Below are positions 8,299 to 17,499 of a stretch of 32,979 nt of DNA, piece by piece. Source of the DNA: Pseudomonadota bacterium (GTDB lineage: Bacteria > Pseudomonadota > Gammaproteobacteria > Burkholderiales > JABEVD01); NCBI GenBank assembly GCA_021845885.1, contig JAJZVB010000010.1, positions 1 through 32,979 on the forward strand, in the 5' to 3' direction. The number at the start of each line of letters is the position of its first letter. Position 1 is the first letter of the stretch. Under the pieces are notes generated by a model. The model made no database searches. It was given only the letters and a program-made list of their open reading frames with translations, and was not told where the DNA came from. Position numbers and translations under genes: made by a program.

Positions 8299-10334
8299 GG
8301 ATTTACCTCGACTTTAGCATCCATCCTGACGGGGATGAGCATGCGGAATAACGTCCCTTCCCCCATTTTGCTCGACACCTCCACATCCCCCCCGAGTTCG
8401 CGCACGTATTCCCGGCATTCGTGCGCGCCTATCCCCATTCCCGATTTTTTCGTGGAATCGAAAGGCCTGAAAAGCCGTTCGCGGACAAAGGTCTCGTCCA
8501 TCCCCTTGCCGTTGTCCTCGACCTCCACGATGGCGAGATTATCGCGGCTTGTCAGCCGAATTTCCACCTTTCCTTCATGATGCGTCGCTTCGCAGGCATT
8601 CTGCACGATATGCCCTATGACCCTCCTCAGCTTTTCCCGGTCGACCGATACGGGGATGTCCCTTTCCGGCAGATTCAGGACGGGGTGCGGCTTGAACGAG
8701 GACTTGTCCTGCAACACGGCCTGAAGCAGCTTCGAAAGCCCGACTTCGGCCTTTTCGGATTCCTGGCTTCCCCTGCGCAACTGGGAAAGCAGATGCTTCA
8801 TCCTTTCCACGGAATTTTCGACGGTGCACAACATGTCTTCCTGAAATTCCGGATTATTCCTGTGCTTTTCCGCGTTGGAAAGCAGCAGCGAAAGCTGCGC
8901 CACCAGGTTTTTCAGATCGTGCACCACGAATGCGGACATCCTGTTGAACGAATCGAACTGCCTGGCCACGAGCAATTCGTCCGTCGCCAGCTTCTGCGCC
9001 AGGCTGTTCGCCAGCTGGCTGCCTGCCGCCTTGAGCAGGTCGCTCACTTCCCAGTTGAAATGGAACTCGCTTCTCGGCTGCGTCAGGATGATGAAGCCCA
9101 GCAGTTTCTCGTTCAGGATCAGGGGCACCACAAGCCAGGCCCGTTCCGTTTCCAGAAGCCACGAAGGGATCTCGAGATTGCCGTAGAGTTCCCGATTGAG
9201 CGCATATTCGTCCAGATTGATCACCCATTGCGAGCGGGCCATGAAGCTCGCCACGGAATCTTCCTCGGATACCGTCAGGCTGGGCATGGGGATATTCCAT
9301 CTCGCCACGCAGGCATAGGCTTTCCGCTCGCCCTTCATCCATAAAGCGCCGGCCGGACTCTCGACCAGGGCGGCAATCGCCTTGATCGCGCTTTCATAGA
9401 TCTCGGCAGGCTGGGAAAACGTCAGCGTGCGGGTGAACCTGAGCCATTCCTCCCGGTAATCATATTTGTAGCTGAAAAAATGCTTGCTCAGCAAAACCCT
9501 GAGCTTCGAGCGCAGGCTCCCGGAAAAGAATATCGTCAACAGGACGATCGAGGCGCCGAAAAGAAAGGCGATTTGCAGCACGGAGCCCCATGTTCCGCCG
9601 AAGATCCGGATGTAATAACCCGCAGCGGCCATCACGAGCAGATAAATGCCCGCCCCGAAGAGCGATGCGGTATGGAAAACGACATGCCTCGACATGTGCA
9701 CCTTCAGGGACCACTGGGGATTTCTTGCCGCAGAAACCATGACAAGCGGCGCGACCATGGCGTTGACGATCCCTCGTGCCATCCAGAGATCCATGTTGAT
9801 ATGCCTGAAAAGCATGGCTTCCGAATAAAGGAAGAAATCGTAGGCGAACATGGCTCCGACAGCCATGCACAGGAATTTTATGCTCCATCTGGAATCGGCA
9901 TGGGTATTCCTGTACAGCTGCTCGACCAGGACGATCCCCCCCACGGACAAGGCCACATGCCCCATGATGTCGCCCAAAAACCCCGATTTGTCATGGAAAT
10001 AGCCCAATGCAAAAACCAGCAGGCTTGCGCCTGTCGCGATCAGGCCGTACTTGAAAAAGCGCAGATGACCTTCAGTTTCCCTTGTCCGCGACAATATCAC
10101 CCAGACAAAGGCAAGCCATGAGGCGCTGCGCAAAACATCCATCACTTCGGCAAACCATGCGAACCTTTGGTAGTAGCCGGAATAGGCATTCACGCCCGCC
10201 CAGACTGAGGTGACCAGGCAGGCGCTCGCCAGCAAAGCGCCTCGATAACGCCCCCGCCAGCCGATGAGCAAGAACATCCCCAGGAAAGCGAATACGATCG
10301 CTGCCGCAAGATAGCTGGCGGTCACGATGTTCAT
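8295..10334 (-). CDS. prsK: PrsK, membrane histidine kinase of the XrtA/PEP-CTERM system
   Basis: Inner-membrane sensor kinase paired with PrsR. From the ATG at 10334 it has 679 residues: about eight membrane segments in the first 275, a GAF-like domain (about 295-450), then a kinase core with the phospho-acceptor His472 in VVHDLKN, the N box IVQNACEA, DNGKGMDE and a G box SGMGIGAHE. The start is uncertain. An upstream GTG at 10352 adds six residues, overlaps the sugar transferase by 11 bp and has purine-rich GGGGA about five bases before it. I prefer the ATG because the first membrane helix begins right after it. The stop overlaps the prsR GTG. Confidence 0.94.
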   Translation of the reverse strand: MNIVTASYLAAAIVFAFLGMFLLIGWRGRYRGALLASACLVTSVWAGVNAYSGYYQRFAWFAEVMDVLRSASWLAFVWVILSRTRETEGHLRFFKYGLIATGASLLVFALGYFHDKSGFLGDIMGHVALSVGGIVLVEQLYRNTHADSRWSIKFLCMAVGAMFAYDFFLYSEAMLFRHINMDLWMARGIVNAMVAPLVMVSAARNPQWSLKVHMSRHVVFHTASLFGAGIYLLVMAAAGYYIRIFGGTWGSVLQIAFLFGASIVLLTIFFSGSLRSKLRVLLSKHFFSYKYDYREEWLRFTRTLTFSQPAEIYESAIKAIAALVESPAGALWMKGERKAYACVARWNIPMPSLTVSEEDSVASFMARSQWVINLDEYALNRELYGNLEIPSWLLETERAWLVVPLILNEKLLGFIILTQPRSEFHFNWEVSDLLKAAGSQLANSLAQKLATDELLVARQFDSFNRMSAFVVHDLKNLVAQLSLLLSNAEKHRNNPEFQEDMLCTVENSVERMKHLLSQLRRGSQESEKAEVGLSKLLQAVLQDKSSFKPHPVLNLPERDIPVSVDREKLRRVIGHIVQNACEATHHEGKVEIRLTSRDNLAIVEVEDNGKGMDETFVRERLFRPFDSTKKSGMGIGAHECREYVRELGGDVEVSSKMGEGTLFRMLIPVRMDAKVEVNP

Positions 10335-10341
10335 GGGCACG

Positions 10342-11739
10342 CTATCTAGCACCCTTTCCCCACAGCACGACCTGTACGGTCTGGAAAAGAATCATGAAAT
10401 CCAGAAACACGCTGTGATTCTTGACGTAATATAAATCGTATTGCAATTTCTCCAGGGAATCCTCTATTGACGCGCCATAAGCATAGCGGACCTGAGCCCA
10501 ACCGGTTATTCCGGGCTTCACGCTGTGTCTGCACTTGTAATAGGGAATTTCTTCAGCGAGCTTTTCCACGAAATAAGGGCGCTCCGGGCGGGGCCCGACA
10601 AAGCTCATGTCCCCCTTGAATACGTTGAATATCTGGGGAAGTTCGTCTATCCTGAGCTTGCGCAATATCCTACCGACCCTGGTGATCCTGTCGTCATGCT
10701 GAGCAGCCCATTTGGGCGTCCCGCCTTTTTCGGCATCGTTTCTCATGCTTCTGAACTTGTATATCGTGAATACCTGATCGTTCTGACCCACTCTTTCCTG
10801 GCGGTAGATCACGGGGAATCCGTCTTCGAGAAAAACGAGCATTGCCGCAACAGCCATCACCGGCAAGGCGGCGAGAAGCAACAGGCTGCTGGCGCAAAGA
10901 TCGAATATGCGCTTGTTGATGTCTCTTGCCAGCCCTGCCTGAAAACCTTCCGAATGGATCATCCAGCCCGCGTTGAGGGTTTCGAGCTGCAATTGCCCGG
11001 CCTCCCTTTCGAAAAAAGTCGACAGTTCGGTGATCCTGATGCCTATCAGCTTGCACGCCAGAAGCTCCTCCAAAGGCAATCCGCCCCGCCTGTCCCTGAT
11101 GGCGACGACGATTTCAGAAATGCCGAGCCGCTTGGCCAAATCCACGAGCCTGTCCTTGTCGTCCAGGATCTTGGCGGAATCGACGAAATGATGCGTACCC
11201 CCCAGCGGCAGATAACCGACCACGTTCAGTCCGTTCCCCATTCCCCTTTTTTCGAGCAGCGCGCTGATTTTCGCAGCCCTGCTGCCGGTGCCCAGAATCA
11301 GCACCCTCCTTTTCAGGCTGTCCAGATCAGCCCATTTGAACATGAGCAGCCGGACCAGGGTGGAAGCGGATATGGCGATAATGAAGGCCAGGGCGAAGGC
11401 CCCCCTTCCCAGGAAGATATCCGGGACCAGATAGAAAACCAATGTCATCAGGATGAAGCCGAAAGTGGCGGCGATGGACAGGCGAAGCATCATCCCCCTC
11501 ATTCCGCCCTCCCATTCCCAATTGTCATAGAGACCGAAAATGGTCATGAGCAGCATCATCACTCCCGCAAACACGCCCGCCCTGGGAAACAGGTCCCCCA
11601 CCGAGGCATAGGGCACATCCCCCGCATTCATCAATCTCAGCGCAGTCCCGGCATAGATCGATCCGGCGAATATCACAACCTCCAATGTCAGGAGCACCAG
11701 GATGCTCCGAGGAATATAATGGCCGAAGAAACGTATCAT
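10342..11739 (-). CDS. Undecaprenyl-phosphate sugar-1-phosphate transferase, PEP-CTERM-associated (TIGR03013 type)
   Basis: Inner-membrane enzyme expected to start the EPS repeat unit by moving a sugar phosphate from a nucleotide sugar to undecaprenyl phosphate. At 465 residues it has four or five N-terminal membrane helices (about 10-110), a Rossmann-like middle (VLILGTGSRAAKI), and the C-terminal bacterial sugar transferase domain. That domain starts at KRIFDLCASS with a membrane re-entrant helix, then YRQERVGQ, YKFRSM, the catalytic acidic IDELPQ and VGPRPERP. It is the first gene of the minus-strand operon, transcribed from the divergent region, and reads toward prsK. SD-like GGACAAGAG precedes the ATG at 11739. 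The sugar used cannot be read from sequence. Confidence 0.93.
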   Translation of the reverse strand: MIRFFGHYIPRSILVLLTLEVVIFAGSIYAGTALRLMNAGDVPYASVGDLFPRAGVFAGVMMLLMTIFGLYDNWEWEGGMRGMMLRLSIAATFGFILMTLVFYLVPDIFLGRGAFALAFIIAISASTLVRLLMFKWADLDSLKRRVLILGTGSRAAKISALLEKRGMGNGLNVVGYLPLGGTHHFVDSAKILDDKDRLVDLAKRLGISEIVVAIRDRRGGLPLEELLACKLIGIRITELSTFFEREAGQLQLETLNAGWMIHSEGFQAGLARDINKRIFDLCASSLLLLAALPVMAVAAMLVFLEDGFPVIYRQERVGQNDQVFTIYKFRSMRNDAEKGGTPKWAAQHDDRITRVGRILRKLRIDELPQIFNVFKGDMSFVGPRPERPYFVEKLAEEIPYYKCRHSVKPGITGWAQVRYAYGASIEDSLEKLQYDLYYVKNHSVFLDFMILFQTVQVVLWGKGAR

Positions 11740-11924
11740 TGCTCTTGTCCAGAAATCGATTCCGGCTGATTTTACTCCATAAAGGGTTAAAATTTATACC
11801 CCGAAATCATCCAACCTGGAAAATTGACGGGAGCCGAAATATAAATTTGAACTATTGGCTGTTTGGCAAGTAGAATAGCGTCGAAAAAATAGGGCTCATT
11901 GATATCTTCACTGGAGGCGACCTG
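11740..11924. promoter_or_regulatory. Divergent promoter region of the EPS locus
   Basis: This 185-bp AT-rich stretch separates the minus-strand regulatory operon from the plus-strand export operon and must hold promoters for both. A plus-strand sigma-70 candidate is listed separately. For the minus strand, TATAAA at 11798-11793 is the best -10 but lacks a good -35. An imperfect AT-centred palindrome (GGTTAAAA/TTTATACC, 11786-11801) covers that -10 and could be an operator. I see no coding potential. Confidence 0.6.
11847..11876 (+). promoter_or_regulatory. Sigma-70 promoter candidate for the EPS export operon
   Basis: TTGAAC at 11847-11852 and TAGAAT at 11871-11876 are separated by 18 bp. 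The first matches four and the second five of the six consensus bases. Transcription would begin near 11883, about 42 bases before the export-lipoprotein ATG, leaving room for the GGAGG ribosome site at 11911-11915. Alternative promoters in this AT-rich region cannot be excluded. Confidence 0.45.
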
Positions 11925-12527
11925 ATGAAACAAGCATTTGCCGGCATCATTCTCGCGGTCATGCTGGGAGGCTGCGCAACCGGCCACCCGCCCGCTCCCG
12001 GAAAAGTGGCTGACAGTCATTCGAACGATTACGTGATCGGCCCAGGCGACAACCTCAACATCGTCGTATGGCACAATCCTGAGTTATCCAATACCATTCC
12101 GGTCAGACCTGACGGAAAAATCTCGACCCCGCTTGTCGAAGACATGGTCGCTGCCGGCAAGACCCCGACCCAGCTCGCCCGCAATCTGGAAAAGGCGTTG
12201 ACCAGGTATATCCAGGATCCCATCGTCACGGTGATCGTCACCGGCTTCAACGGCCCTTATGACCAGCAGATCCGCGTCATCGGCCAGGCAGCCAAACCGC
12301 AGGCTCTTCAATACCGGGACGACATGACGCTCATGGACGTCATGATCGCGGTCGGCGGCATCACCGAATTTGCGGCAGGAAACAGGGCAACCATCCTGCG
12401 CAAGGCCGATGGCAAAGAACGGCAGTTTTCCGTTCGCCTCGACGACCTGATTAAGGATGGAGACATGTCGGCGAACGTGCCGATGCGTCCCGGAGACGTG
12501 CTGATCATTCCGGAAAGCTACTTCTGA
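11925..12527 (+). CDS. XrtA-system polysaccharide export lipoprotein (OPX, Wza-like)
   Basis: Periplasmic/outer-membrane lipoprotein that takes part in EPS export. The 200 residues begin with a lipoprotein signal peptide ending LGGC, with Cys17 as the lipid site, then a poly-export domain (YVIGPGDNLNIVVW, VRPDGKIS, QDPIVTVIV) and one SLBB-like ligand-binding domain (IRVIGQAAKPQ, MTLMDVMIAVGGI). It is much shorter than Wza and lacks its C-terminal membrane helix. That is normal for this family, so a separate barrel may complete the channel; the beta-barrel gene at 14918 is a candidate. GGAGG lies ten bases before the ATG. First gene of the plus-strand operon. Confidence 0.94.
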   Translation: MKQAFAGIILAVMLGGCATGHPPAPGKVADSHSNDYVIGPGDNLNIVVWHNPELSNTIPVRPDGKISTPLVEDMVAAGKTPTQLARNLEKALTRYIQDPIVTVIVTGFNGPYDQQIRVIGQAAKPQALQYRDDMTLMDVMIAVGGITEFAAGNRATILRKADGKERQFSVRLDDLIKDGDMSANVPMRPGDVLIIPESYF

Positions 12528-12529
12528 AC

Positions 12530-14065
12530 ATGCACGAGCTCCTTTCCCAACTATTGCAGCATGCGCTGGCGATATGGCGCTATCGCTGGTATGTCATCGT
12601 GACAGCCTGGCTGGTGTCGATAGGGGGCTGGATTTCCGTGCATTACCTCCCAGACCGCTACGAAGCGACTGCGCGGGTGTATGTCGACACGCAATCCCTG
12701 CTCAGGCCGCTGCTTGCCGGCATAGCCGTGCAGCCCAACACCAATCAGCAGGTCGCCATCATGGCCAACACCCTGATCAACCGGCCCAATCTTGAAAAGG
12801 TCGCGAGAATGACCGATCTCGCCCTTCAGGCGAAAACGCCTGCCCAAATGGAAGGCATACTCAACGAATTGTCGACGCGGATCAAGCTCAAGGGCACGGG
12901 ATACGACGACAACCTTTACACGATTTCTTACGAGAACAAGAATCCCGTTCTGGCGAAAAAGGTCGTCCAGTCCCTGCTCAGCATTTTCGTCGAGAACGGT
13001 CTTGGCAGCAACAGGAAGAACATCGCCTCTTCGCAGAAATTCATCGAGGATCAGCTGCAATCCTACGAATCCAGGCTGCTCGATGCGGAGAACGCGATCA
13101 AGGAATTCCAGAGAAAGAATATCGGGGTCATGCCGGGGGAGATGGGGCAGGATTATTATGCCGAACTCGGTGCATTGCAGGAAAAGATAAGCCAGGCGGA
13201 GATGTCGCTCAAGGAAGCCGAAAACAGGCGCGACTCGCTGAAACACCAACTCTCCGGAGACGACCCCACCCTGCTCACCGATTCTCCGGCTTCCAGCTCG
13301 AGTCCTGAAATCGACGCCAGGATCCAGACGCTGGAGCAGAACCTGGATGCCTTGAGGCTGAAGTATACCGAGCAATATCCGGATGTCGTTGCGACGAAGC
13401 GGCTCATCAATGAGCTCAAGGCAAGGAAAAAGAAGGAAGCTTCCATGATGAAGCCTGCTTCAGGACTCTCGCAGAATACCTTCTACCAGCAGCTCAGCCT
13501 TTCGCTCGCCGAAGCCGAAGCGGACGCCGCCTCCATGCAGGCGAGGCTTCAGGGCTATCAGGCGCGTTATGCCGAACTCAAGTCGCAGGCCGACAGGATT
13601 CCCGAAGTGGAAGCGGAATACAAGCAGCTTACGCGCAATTACGAGATCTACAAGAAAAATTACGATTCCCTGCTCTCCAGGCGGGAATCGGCCAAGATGT
13701 CGGGAGAAATGGAAGCCAAAACCGATGTCGTGGATTTCCGGGTGATCGACCCGCCCAGGGTGCCGCTCGCGCCTTCTTCACCGAACCGCCCCCTCTTGAA
13801 CGCCACGGTGCTTCTCGGCAGCCTGGCTGCAGGCATTGCGATCGCCTTCTTGAGGGGCCAGATCAGGCGGACGGTCGACAGCCGGAACGACATTTACAAC
13901 CTGACCGACATGCCGCTGCTCGGCACGGTCACCCTGATCGAATCGGCTGACGCCAAGGCAAGAAAGAAGAAAGGGTTGATCGTCTTCTCGGCAGCCTCCC
14001 TGAGCCTGTTCGTCGTCTACGGTGCCATGATCGCGCTTCATATCGTCATGAGCAAGCCGGCCTAG
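12530..14065 (+). CDS. XrtA-system polysaccharide chain-length determinant (PCP/Wzz-like)
   Basis: Inner-membrane co-polymerase that sets EPS chain length and links the cytoplasmic autokinase to the export channel. Of 511 residues, an N-terminal membrane helix lies near 18-40 (after IWRYRWYV). A large periplasmic region follows with long coiled-coil stretches (about 175-245 and 270-390). The proline-rich VPLAPSSPNRP precedes a second helix near 423-445, and a third hydrophobic helix lies near the C-terminus. It starts two bases after the export-lipoprotein stop. It lacks a kinase domain of its own; the autokinase is the next gene, as in split Wzc-type systems. Confidence 0.94.
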   Translation: MHELLSQLLQHALAIWRYRWYVIVTAWLVSIGGWISVHYLPDRYEATARVYVDTQSLLRPLLAGIAVQPNTNQQVAIMANTLINRPNLEKVARMTDLALQAKTPAQMEGILNELSTRIKLKGTGYDDNLYTISYENKNPVLAKKVVQSLLSIFVENGLGSNRKNIASSQKFIEDQLQSYESRLLDAENAIKEFQRKNIGVMPGEMGQDYYAELGALQEKISQAEMSLKEAENRRDSLKHQLSGDDPTLLTDSPASSSSPEIDARIQTLEQNLDALRLKYTEQYPDVVATKRLINELKARKKKEASMMKPASGLSQNTFYQQLSLSLAEAEADAASMQARLQGYQARYAELKSQADRIPEVEAEYKQLTRNYEIYKKNYDSLLSRRESAKMSGEMEAKTDVVDFRVIDPPRVPLAPSSPNRPLLNATVLLGSLAAGIAIAFLRGQIRRTVDSRNDIYNLTDMPLLGTVTLIESADAKARKKKGLIVFSAASLSLFVVYGAMIALHIVMSKPA

Positions 14066-14076
14066 CGGAGAATACA

Positions 14077-14928
14077 ATGAGCATCATCGAAAAGGCCATG
14101 GAAAAGCTGAATCCGAAAGCGAAGGCGGTTGAGTCCGACGCTCCCGCGGAGAACGAATCGCCCATGCCCGCCGATTCGACGGCAAACTATCGCGAAATCA
14201 ACCTGGAGCGTCTGAAACAACGCAATATCATTTCCCTTCATGGCGAAAACTATAGCGCCTCGATTGCAGAAGAATTCAGGATGATCAAGCGGCCTCTGCT
14301 GGACAATGCCTTCGACAAGGCGGTCAGGAACGGCAACCTGATCATGGTGACAAGCTCGCTGCCCGGCGAAGGGAAAACGTTCTGCTCGGTCAACCTGGCG
14401 ATGAGCATCGCGATGGAAATGAACCGCACGGTTCTGCTTGTCGACGCGGATGTATTGAAGCCTTCCGTTCTGCACCATCTGGGCATCACGGCTGACAGGG
14501 GACTCATGGATCTTGTCCAGGAAAAGGGGGTGAAGGTGTCCGATGTCCTGATCAGGACCAATATCGAAAACCTCACCATTCTCCCGCCCGGCCGCCATCA
14601 CAAGAGGGCAACCGAACTGCTTGCAAGCAATGTCATGGCTGGCCTTCTGGAAGACATGGCCCAGCGCTACCCCGACCGTATCATCCTGTTCGATTCGCCA
14701 CCGCTTCTGGTCACCACCGAAGCCAGCGTTCTCGCTTCCCATATGGGCCAGATCGTCATGGTCGTCGAGGCCGAGAAAACGCCCCAGCCGGCGCTCAAGG
14801 AGGCGCTTTCCCTGATCGAATCCTGCGATATCGTCGGCCTCGTGCTCAACAAAACCCCATACATCCCCGGCTTCGAATATTACGGATACGGGTATGGCTA
14901 CGGGTACGGGAAAAGGCATGGCCAATAG
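14077..14928 (+). CDS. XrtA-associated tyrosine-protein autokinase (BY-kinase)
   Basis: Cytoplasmic bacterial tyrosine kinase that phosphorylates itself and modulates polymerisation and export with the chain-length protein. The 283 residues show Walker A SSLPGEGKT at 93-101, Walker A' LLVDADVLKP at 120-129 and Walker B IILFDSPP near 205. The C-terminal tail is an almost pure Tyr-Gly repeat (YYGYGYGYGYG), the expected tyrosine cluster for autophosphorylation. GGAG lies seven bases before the ATG. The end of the gene overlaps the next start by 11 bp, and the DNA coding the Tyr-Gly tail also carries the ribosome-binding region of that next gene. Confidence 0.95.
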   Translation: MSIIEKAMEKLNPKAKAVESDAPAENESPMPADSTANYREINLERLKQRNIISLHGENYSASIAEEFRMIKRPLLDNAFDKAVRNGNLIMVTSSLPGEGKTFCSVNLAMSIAMEMNRTVLLVDADVLKPSVLHHLGITADRGLMDLVQEKGVKVSDVLIRTNIENLTILPPGRHHKRATELLASNVMAGLLEDMAQRYPDRIILFDSPPLLVTTEASVLASHMGQIVMVVEAEKTPQPALKEALSLIESCDIVGLVLNKTPYIPGFEYYGYGYGYGYGKRHGQ

Positions 14929-16504
14929 GGCGCTGGGCTTCGCCATGCTCGCTCTCGGCTTCGGCTATGCTCATGCGGATGACCCGGCCAATACCCAGCA
15001 AGGCGCCGTCTCGACCCAACAGGCTCAAACCGCCGATTCACAGCCGCCGGTTCGTTCCTGGGTATTAATTCCCACACTGCAGCTTTCCGAAACCTACACG
15101 GACAACCTGACGCTTGCCCCCACCAACCGTCTTTCCGATTTCATCAGCAGCATCATGCCGGGATTCACGTTTCGCCAAACGGGAAACAGAACCAAAGCGA
15201 CCTTGGACTACGGCGTCCAGGGCCTCTTTTACAGGAATCAAAGCCAGCTCGACCATTATTATTCGCATCTGGATGCCTCCGGAACTGCGGAAATAATCAA
15301 AAAGACATTCTTTGTCGATGCAGGTGCATCCGTCATGCAACAGCCGCTTTCATTCGCTGGGGCTTACGGGGCCAGCCTCAGCAATGCCACAGGAAACATC
15401 ATCAACATTTCTTCTTCGAGTCTGAGCCCCTATCTCGTTCACCGTTTCGGCGAGATCGCGACCGGGGAAGTGCGCTTCACGCACACCATCCAGAACTACA
15501 GCCAAGGGGGGCCTTCGACTACAGGAAATGCCTATCTCGGGGGGTTGTACAGCTCGACCAGCGACAGCACGGCGGCCTCCCTCAATGGCGGATCGGCTTT
15601 CAACAACCTGCTCTGGGGGATGAATTACAACGATACGGTCATTCAATATGGCGGCATGCCCGAAACAAGGCTGATGAATTATTCGGCCAACATGGGCTAT
15701 CTCTTCACCCCGAAATTCAAGGTCATCCTCACGGGAGGTTACGAGAAGGACAGTTATGTCTACATCGGCCCCCAACCCCAGAGCGTGTACTGGAAGGCTG
15801 AAACAGACTGGGCGCCGACCTCCCACACGAAATTCATGGTTTCCGTGGGGCACCGCTTTTTCGGCAACACCCGGTCGCTTACCGTCAATCAGGTCACTCG
15901 CCTGACCACTTTCCAGGCAAGCTACAATGAAGACGTCACCAGCACCATCCTGCAGCAAACCATCCCCACCTCATCATTTCTCGATCAGCTTCTGCAGGCC
16001 CAGATTCCCAACGCTGCCGCGCGCCAGCAAGCTGTCCAGTCGCTGATCGCGTCACTGGGCGGGCAGGCATTGCTCGGACAAAACGTCATCACCAACCAGG
16101 TCTATCTTGCGAAAACATTCAATGCTTCGATGGGCATCAATCTGCCAAGAAGCATCATGATTCTGACCGCATTCAATACCAAGAGCAGTTCGCTCGAGCC
16201 TGGAAATGCTCTGCTTCCCAATATTGCGAATTACGGGGCGGTCAATGAGCAGGGGGGAACGGCCAGCTGGAACTGGCAATTTTCTCCGCATCTGAGTTCG
16301 CATTTCAACGCTTCCCTGACCTCGATGGTTTTCCCAGGACAGACTCTGAATGAAAATTTCAAGCTGCTCAATGTCGGTCTGACGGAGCAGTTGGCCCGCC
16401 ACTTGAATGGGGATATTTCCTACAGGCATCAGACCATGATCGCGCCCGCCTATCTGAATTACACTGAAAATGCGTTCATCGCCACTTTGAATTACGCCAA
16501 TTGA
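14918..16504 (+). CDS. XrtA-system outer-membrane beta-barrel protein (TIGR03016 type)
   Basis: Predicted outer-membrane protein of EPS loci, probably part of the export route; its exact role is not established. I use the ATG at 14918, giving 528 residues with a clean signal peptide (MANRALGFAML...YAHA, cleavage near 20/21). An in-frame ATG at 14894 would add MATGTGKG, which spoils the signal. After a short Gln/Thr-rich linker the protein shows alternating aromatic/polar strands ending in residues such as YR, FR and NY, typical of a large beta-barrel. It ends with a strand-like IATLNYAN. No catalytic motif is seen. It overlaps the kinase gene by 11 bp. Confidence 0.88.
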   Translation: MANRALGFAMLALGFGYAHADDPANTQQGAVSTQQAQTADSQPPVRSWVLIPTLQLSETYTDNLTLAPTNRLSDFISSIMPGFTFRQTGNRTKATLDYGVQGLFYRNQSQLDHYYSHLDASGTAEIIKKTFFVDAGASVMQQPLSFAGAYGASLSNATGNIINISSSSLSPYLVHRFGEIATGEVRFTHTIQNYSQGGPSTTGNAYLGGLYSSTSDSTAASLNGGSAFNNLLWGMNYNDTVIQYGGMPETRLMNYSANMGYLFTPKFKVILTGGYEKDSYVYIGPQPQSVYWKAETDWAPTSHTKFMVSVGHRFFGNTRSLTVNQVTRLTTFQASYNEDVTSTILQQTIPTSSFLDQLLQAQIPNAAARQQAVQSLIASLGGQALLGQNVITNQVYLAKTFNASMGINLPRSIMILTAFNTKSSSLEPGNALLPNIANYGAVNEQGGTASWNWQFSPHLSSHFNASLTSMVFPGQTLNENFKLLNVGLTEQLARHLNGDISYRHQTMIAPAYLNYTENAFIATLNYAN

Positions 16505-16506
16505 CG

Positions 16507-17499
16507 ATGTATACAGACTATTACAAGCTCCGCGCCAAACCTTTCCAGCTGAGCCCGGATCCGGTTTTCTTTTTCGAAAGCAGGGGGCACAAGCGCGCGA
16601 TGGCCTATCTCAAATACGGCCTATCCCTGGGGGAAGGATTCATCGTCATCACGGGCGAGGTGGGCGCGGGAAAGACGACCCTGGTTCGCAACCTTTTCAG
16701 GTCGATCGAACAGGAAAAAGGGAAGATCGTTTCTTCCCATCTCGTCAGCACCCAGCTCGATGCGGACGACCTGCTGAAATCCGTTGCAGCCGGTTTCGGC
16801 ATTGAAGACGTGGAAGGAAGCAAGGCTCAGCTCCTCCACCGGCTCGAGAAATACCTGAGGCATTGCTCGAATGAAGGGAAAAGGGCGCTGCTCATCGTCG
16901 ACGAAGCCCAGAATCTCACGCCGAGTGCAGTCGAGGAACTGCGCATGCTTTCCAATTTCCAGCTTGACGACCGCCCCCTGCTGCAGAGCTTCCTTCTCGG
17001 CCAGCCGGAGTTCCGCCTGACGCTGCAGGGGGAAGGCATGCTTCAGCTCAGGCAGCGCATCATCGCCTCCTATCATCTCGGGCCCCTCGACGAAGCCGAA
17101 ACGAAATCCTACATCGAACATCGCCTGAGACTTGCAGGATGGACCAACGACCCTTCATTCACGGAAGGGGCATTCCGGCTCATCCACCAGACGACGGAGG
17201 GGATACCCAGAAGGATCAACAGGCTATGCGACAGGGTCCTGCTTTTCGGCTTCCTCGAGGAATTGCGCGAATTCGACGAGAATCTCGTCAAGACCGTGAT
17301 CAGCGACATCGACAGCGAATTCGCCTCCGTCGCCGAACCGAAGCAGAAAAAAGCCGTCCCCAAGGCGGAAGACGAGGCCATGGGCAGGATAGAACGCAAG
17401 GTGGAAAACATAGAGAAGACGATCAACCGCCTCCTCACCGTCATCATCCGCAAGGTTCTGGTGCAGCCTGCGGAAAAACGTCAAAAGGAAAGATCATGA
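16507..17499 (+). CDS. XrtA-associated AAA ATPase (ExeA/GspA-like)
   Basis: Cytoplasmic ATPase conserved in XrtA EPS loci, of unproven role. The 330 residues open with YYKLRAKPFQLSPDP, the family signature. Walker A is GEVGAGKT at 50-57 and Walker B LLIVDEAQNL near 125; an arginine-rich sensor region follows (IPRRINRLCDR near 235). The C-terminus is charged and probably coiled coil (IERKVENIEKTINRLL). I chose the ATG at 16507; a TTG two codons earlier (16501) overlaps the preceding stop and is less likely. Its stop overlaps the wecB start by four bases (ATGA). Confidence 0.92.
   Translation: MYTDYYKLRAKPFQLSPDPVFFFESRGHKRAMAYLKYGLSLGEGFIVITGEVGAGKTTLVRNLFRSIEQEKGKIVSSHLVSTQLDADDLLKSVAAGFGIEDVEGSKAQLLHRLEKYLRHCSNEGKRALLIVDEAQNLTPSAVEELRMLSNFQLDDRPLLQSFLLGQPEFRLTLQGEGMLQLRQRIIASYHLGPLDEAETKSYIEHRLRLAGWTNDPSFTEGAFRLIHQTTEGIPRRINRLCDRVLLFGFLEELREFDENLVKTVISDIDSEFASVAEPKQKKAVPKAEDEAMGRIERKVENIEKTINRLLTVIIRKVLVQPAEKRQKERS

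Noticed and set aside
10525-11769. Plus-strand open frame of 414 codons opposite the sugar transferase
   Set aside because: Its His/Gln/Pro-rich composition and complete overlap with a clear enzyme gene mark it as a shadow frame.
11864-11880. Sigma-54-like GG...GC element (TGGCAAGTAGAATAGC) upstream of the export operon
   Set aside because: The distance between the GG and GC pairs is one base longer than the strict sigma-54 spacing, and the rest of the consensus is poor. A sigma-70 reading fits the same bases better.
17139-17495. N-terminal extension of wecB
   Set aside because: It overlaps the ATPase gene, is rich in Arg/Gln/His as expected for an out-of-frame reading, and the diagnostic MKRILCVVGARPN start is at 17496.
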